DNA of 64,000 nucleotides from assembly GCA_016800925.1 (NCBI GenBank), contig JABCPU010000217.1, positions 50,375 to 114,374 of the forward strand, written 5' to 3'. This DNA comes from Suillus spraguei. Taxonomy: Eukaryota; Basidiomycota; Agaricomycetes; Boletales; Suillaceae. The position numbers were made by a program, and so were the translations under genes. Below the pieces are notes generated by a model. The model was not told the DNA's origin, did no database searches, and saw nothing but the letters and a program-made list of their open reading frames with translations. Shown here piece by piece: positions 59,440 to 64,000 of this stretch. Numbering within the stretch: position 1 is the first letter of the stretch; every line of letters starts with the position of its first letter.

Positions 59440-60217
59440 ACCTCTTTTGGCGGCGGTTCATACAGCCACAGAGAAAGTTCATGTTTCCCGCCAACTCCCT
59501 CATCATTCCCTCTATCTGTATAAACCGCGCCTGGGCCTCTTCCAGCTTGCTGCCATCAGGAAGTCCAGATTCTCACCCTCCAAGTCTTGAAGATGCTGCA
59601 CTACATTCATGAACTCTTCCTCAGAGTCTCCCTCCACCACTGGCAACAGACTGCATCTTGGCAGCAATTTTTGCTGGGCGGGAGGGAGAAGCGATCACCA
59701 CTGGCTCACCGTCAGTCACTCAATGACTTCATCCAGTTTCTTGGATTGTACCACAGCGGCACTCTTGGATGTGCTGGCAAGCAGCGACCACAGGCGGCGT
59801 CTTTGCTGCAGGACATGTTCTTTTGCGATGAACTAAAGTCAAAATGAGTTAGCAACAGTCAAGTCAAGAAAAGAAGTAAAGACTTACCGGTGTTATGTGA
59901 ACACCTGTGTTTATACTTGCGACAATGGTCGCAGACCTTGCCCTCCTCACCGGTGCAAATGTGGTCCCCCTTGGCACAGGTCCCACACTTGGTCTTGTGG
60001 CGAGGACCACCAACAGACATGCATCCGACCTTTGGCTAAACGAGATCAGTAACAGCTAAGTCACAAGAGAAATAGGAAACTTACCAGCGGTTGCTCTATC
60101 ACAACCTCTAGAGACTTCAGTGAAGAAGGCCGCGCTACCTTCTTGGGTGCAGGCGCTTCCTCCTCCTCCTCCTCTTCCTCCTCAGGCTCTTCCTTCAAAG
60201 CCTGCTTCTTCCCCTTC
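59440..60217 (-). pseudogene. Zn2Cys6-like cluster protein, 5' end cut by an LTR
   Basis: Reverse-strand gene fragment. From 60217: KGKKQALKEEP, an acidic Glu run, APKKVARPSS, then after an intron of about 49 nt a Cys-rich block PRHKTKCGTCAKGDHIC followed by VCDHCRKYKHRC. Cysteine spacing is C-x2-C-x6-C-x7-C-x2-C-x6-C, the pattern of fungal Zn(II)2Cys6 clusters. A second intron (about 59832-59886) leads to KRTCPAAKTPPVV, after which the frame breaks; other frames continue with EEFMNVVQHLQDLEGENL and RFIQIEGMMRELAGNMN, a coiled-coil-like tail. The left LTR of the Gypsy element starts at 60218, directly against the first codon seen, so the N-terminus is displaced or lost. Function (DNA binding or mobile-element related) is unknown. 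Confidence 0.6.
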
Positions 60218-60690
60218 TGTTATAATCGTATGTGCCCCTATTCATTTTCTCTTTCAACTCTATCTTGTATATTATGTAATGCGATTCCGACTCATATGCT
60301 CAACGCATCTGTACTATAGTGGCCTTCCTTCTTTGGATACGCACTTACATTCTCACGTCTCTCTTGGTCCATGCACACATATTGGCTTATTTAAGCACAT
60401 TGTATTATGCTTGTATTCTTCACTTTAATCTTACTGGGTTTTACCTGGAATATCCTTCGCTTAGGTCTCCAACCTCAGTTGTCTGAATCGTCTCTAAGTC
60501 TAAGCACTCCTTAGCCTTAGTCTCTATTCTACTGATCATCTTAGAGTTGCGACTCTTTGATCGAACCTTTGATCTTATGCAGAACACTTCCTAGTGGTAG
60601 TCCTCATTCTCCTTTGAACATAGTCGAACCTCCCAGCAGACCAGCTATGTCTTATTACTGTTGCTGGTGATGCCACCCCAGTTCATAACA
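60218..60690 (+). repeat. left LTR of the Gypsy element
   Basis: 473 bp with inverted ends TGTTAT and ATAACA. TATTTAAG near 60387 could be the promoter. The border is inferred from these ends, the junction with the Zn-cluster gene on the left and the gag start on the right; the partner LTR is outside the window. Confidence 0.65.
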
Positions 60691-60822
60691 AAAGATTAAA
60701 GTACCGTTGATCATTGATTATCCAGTCTTTGACCTCCCTGGAAACCTCATAAAGCCCTAACGGACAGCAAGACTGCGCGTGTAGGCACCGAGAAAGCATA
60801 ACTCACCAAACGATTCACCATT

Positions 60823-61655
60823 ATGACTACTACGGCTACCACCAAAGATTTTGAATATAAAATTGGTCTCCCAACTGCTTTTGACGGAGATCGCGACAAT
60901 TCCCTGGAATTCATTCTATCATGCAACCTATACTTTGACATCAATGAAAAGTTCTATACTACCAACAAACAAAAGATCATTTTCATTACGTCCTTCATGA
61001 CGGAGAAGAATGCCAAATCTTGGAAAGAGCAATTTCTCGTTCACGCCCAATCAGTTGACACTTCTGGACAGAAAGTCGTTATGGGACGATGAAAGATTTC
61101 ATGAAAGCTTCAACAAAGCTTTCGAACCAGTAGATTCTGTAGGAACTGCATTAACGAAGCTCAGGGACCTCAAACAAGGAAGCGCGATCTCCAAACCTAT
61201 ATCACTGACTTTGAGGCACTTGCAGCTAAACCTCATATCACCGACAATGCAATGAAGATCCAGTTCTTCCAAGACGGTCTTAACCTAGGTATCTTAACCA
61301 AACTCTTCGCCAGGCGACGTCCCAGATGTATTCCGCAACATTGTATCACAATGCATCTCCATCGACAACTCCCACACCTTCTGGCATTGCGAGCACACCA
61401 CGCTCTGCAGAAGAAAAAGAACTATGGAAATGCGCATTACACACCCAGTCACGATTCAAACGCAATGGTTGTAGATCGAATCTCTGATATGGAAAGATCC
61501 AAGTGCATGAAAAAAGGACAATGCTTTGGATGCAAGGAGACGGACATCGTATTGGTAACTGTCCTGAAAGGAAGAAGAAGACTCCGCTCCGTCAAATGGA
61601 ACTCAAAGAAATTCAAGATGAAGAAGACGAAACTGTGAGACGAATTGTAGAGGAT
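60823..61655 (+). pseudogene. Gypsy gag, broken
   Basis: Starts at ATG 60823 with a capsid-like region (GLPTAFDGDRDNSLEFILSC, then the shifted FNKAFEPVDSVGTALTKL and FQDGLNLGI). Frameshifts occur near 61075, 61195 and 61300. A zinc knuckle is visible across a frame slip near 61540 (CFGCKE, then GHRIGNC). Basic C-terminus. Confidence 0.75.
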
Positions 61656-61739
61656 TTTTAACTTGGAGAAACAAAGATTTGACGTATGTTTCTCCCAATG
61701 TATTACTAAGACTTGTACGTGCTGTAGGTGAAAGAAAAG

Positions 61740-62080
61740 AACTTTGTATCCCTATCACCCTTCACTCACGCACTCGCTTAAAATCCGTCGACACTACCAC
61801 TGTTATCAACTCTGGCGCAGCAGGAACGTTCATTTCTGAGGAGTTTGTGAAACTCCATCAAATCACACAACGAAAACTTAAAACACCATTTCAAGTTACT
61901 ACGGCAGATGGAACTCTTATCAAAGGAGGGCCAATCACGCATTACTGTCTCCTAGTGGTAAAAATTGATGAATGAACCATGTATGGAAAGTTCAATATCA
62001 CTAAACTTGGACGAAGAGATCAAATCCTTCTGGGAATCCATGGTTACGTGCCATGAACCCAAGTATAGATTGGACCACCG
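61740..62080 (+). pseudogene. Gypsy aspartic protease region, broken
   Basis: Retropepsin-like segment with INSGAAGTFI where the active-site D-S/T-G is expected: the catalytic Asp is Asn. Followed by LKTPFQVTTADGT and, past a stop, KFNITKLGRRDQILLGI. Confidence 0.7.
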
Positions 62081-62486
62081 AAACACTTGCCCTCCAATGA
62101 ACAACGAAGTCTAATGAGATTGAACAAGACTTGGATACAGATTGGAAGAAGAACAGGCTACCTCCTGCTTTTCCTTGCCACACCAAGAAATGGCAAAATT
62201 TGAAACTTCCAAAACTCATCATCGCTCCTTCCATTAACATCCCTGATGAACTCATAATCGACAACTCTTCTCCACGAGTAAAAATACCACAGCGCCCCCA
62301 TCACCCATTCCTCGTGTAGAAAAACGAAAGAACGAGTCTGAACCAGAATCTCGACCACCTCCATCACAGCCCGTCGAACAATGACCAGCTGAGGAGCAAC
62401 AACAAGGGAAGTGGAAACCAGACGACGATCTCGGAGGACGAGCTCATAATATCCCAAAGTTAACTAAGTACTTCGTACCGCCAAAG

Positions 62487-64000
62487 TTGTTCACCCCTTC
62501 CGCCCAAGAAATGCCTGATCAGGATGAACCCATGACGTCCACAATACCTACCGAAGAAGATGAACAATTCAACACAATGCAGGATGTTCGGCATGCACCG
62601 GAAGTACACGAAATTTCTTCTTACAAGCTCGGAGATGGAGAGTTCCTTGTGGAGTATGACACTGATGGCATTAGCATGAGAATCATTGAAGAAGTATCCA
62701 TGGATACACCCCTCACACGTGATGGAACTTCTCGACTTGAACAACTCCCTAAATTCCACAATCTCCCTTTCTCCCCAAAATACAGTAATCAAGCTCAGGA
62801 ATTCGCCACTGATGAGAAGGAAAAGAAAAGAAAACCTTTGAGGAATTGGTCCCGGAATACTTACATGACTTTGCAGACTTTTGCTAAGATGGTCTGAACA
62901 AACTACCCCCGAACGCCCTGGTATTGATCATCGTATTGATACCAAACCCGGTTTCATCCCTCATACGTCTAAGGTTTATCCATTGTCAGAAAAAGAACGC
63001 GCTTCTGTTAAAACGTTTATCGACAAAAATTTGCGAAAGGCTTCATCTCAGAATCAAAGTCACCTCAAGCTAGTGGCTTCTTCTTTGTAGGAAAGAAGAG
63101 TGGAGAATTGCGTCCCTGTCAAGACTATCACTACATCAATGATTGGACAGTCAAGAATGCTTACCTGCTTCCACTTCCCATTTCTCTTGTCGCATGCCTT
63201 CACAACGCACAATTCTTTATGAAAATGGATATTCGGTCCGGTTACAACAATATTCGCATCCATCCAGAAGATCGCTGGAAAGCAGCATTTACTACGGAAT
63301 TTGGCCTCTTTGAACTGAATGTCATGTTCTTCGGCCTTTGCAACTCCCGGCAACTTTCCAAGCATATATGAATCGTACCTTCCAGCAAGAAATCAATGAA
63401 GGATGGATGGTTATTTACATGGATTATATCCTGATCTTCTCCACGACAATGGCAGAACACCATGAAAGACCAGACAAGTTTTGATGAAAATACGAAACGA
63501 ACACTTATTCCTGAAACCGGAAAAATGTACCTTCGATGCAGAAGAAATGGAATACCTTGGAATGATAATCCGCCCCAGACAAGTTGCTATGGACACCGCC
63601 AAAACCAAGGGAATTGCCGAATGGCCAATTCCGAAATCAGTAAGAGATGTTCGGTCATTCCTTGGCTTCTGCAACTTCTACCGCACGTTCATTTCCCACT
63701 ACTCTGATATTGCACGACCCCTCATCATCTAACAATACTCCCTTCCTTTGGACGACTCAATGTCAGGATACCTTCCAAGATTTAAAAGAACACTTTATCA
63801 AACAGCCGGTACTTCGCAATCCAGAGCCATCTCAGCAATTTGTGGTCGCAACTGATGCTTCTCTTGTAGCAACTGGAGGTGTCTTATTGCAAACTGATGA
63901 AAACGGCATTTATCACCCATGCACCTACTTGTCCCAGTCGTTAAACCCAGCGGAGCACAACTATCAAATTTTCGATCGGGAGTTACTTGCAGTTATCCGC
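62487..64000 (+). pseudogene. Gypsy reverse transcriptase and RNase H, broken, runs off the edge
   Basis: From about 62910: RPGIDHRIDTKPGF, FFVGKKSGELRPCQDYHYIN, FMKMDIRSGYNNIRI (first RT Asp), then after a frame slip near 63350 the palm motif VIYMDYILIF, in which the second Asp of the expected Y-x-D-D is Tyr. FLKPEKCTF, MEYLGMIIRP and VRDVRSFLGFCNFYR follow. After a stop near 63730 the RNase H part continues in another frame (FVVATDASLVATGGVLLQTD, LSQSLNPAEHNYQIFDREL) to the end of the window. Confidence 0.85.

Larger units (their letters stand above)
60218..64000 (+). mobile_element. Ty3/Gypsy LTR retrotransposon, degenerate, cut by window edge
   Basis: Left LTR 60218-60690, then gag, protease, reverse transcriptase and RNase H in the Ty3/Gypsy order. 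Integrase and the right LTR lie outside the window. Frameshifts and stops occur in every domain. The sequence just after the LTR (AAAGATTAAAG) is not an obvious TGG-type primer site. Confidence 0.85.

Overview
The window looks like nuclear DNA of a mushroom-forming basidiomycete (Agaricomycetes). The reasons are: genes split by many roughly 50-65 nt GT-AG introns, an AA9 lytic polysaccharide monooxygenase, multi-pass receptor-like proteins of the DUF6533 type, NLR-like NACHT debris, a PIF/Harbinger element with a Myb-like second gene, and Ty3/Gypsy remains. I cannot name the species. Exon borders were worked out by eye from reading frame and family conservation.

Left part (1-23.1 kb), mainly housekeeping and metabolism: end of an unknown gene; a peroxisomal-type dienoyl-CoA isomerase (+); an NAD(P)-aldehyde dehydrogenase (-); an MFS sugar transporter (-); a secreted purple acid phosphatase-like metallophosphatase (+); an unnamed multi-pass membrane protein with a decayed tandem copy; a DUF952 protein (-); two tandem CorA-like transporter genes (-); and an ArsB/CitMHS-type permease (-). 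The 3' end of the permease was copied along with CorA.

Middle part (23-35 kb), accessory and poor in genes: a roughly 3 kb tandem duplication carrying two DUF6533 membrane-protein genes. The second unit is interrupted by about 0.9 kb of other sequence containing a broken unknown ORF. Next comes a 2.2 kb segment with inverted ends that holds a broken NLR (NACHT) fragment.

Conserved island (35.4-46.6 kb): autophagy protease ATG4 (+), a multi-BRCT protein resembling Rtt107/Brc1 (-), and an AA9 LPMO (-).

Right part (47.8-64 kb), dominated by mobile elements: a nearly complete but inactivated PIF/Harbinger element with TTA target duplication and convergent transposase and Myb-like genes; a 622 bp MITE-like element; an unknown, probably decaying gene; a tandemly repeated pair of gag-like ORFs in sequence crowded with the word TACYGC; and a Ty3/Gypsy element whose left LTR interrupts a Zn2Cys6-like reverse-strand gene. 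The Gypsy body runs off the right edge.

No CRISPR, operon, tRNA or rRNA gene was recognised. The strongest theme is repeated local tandem duplication (12-15 kb, 16-21 kb, 25-31.6 kb, 54.6-58.7 kb), often with one copy decaying, next to several independent transposon families.
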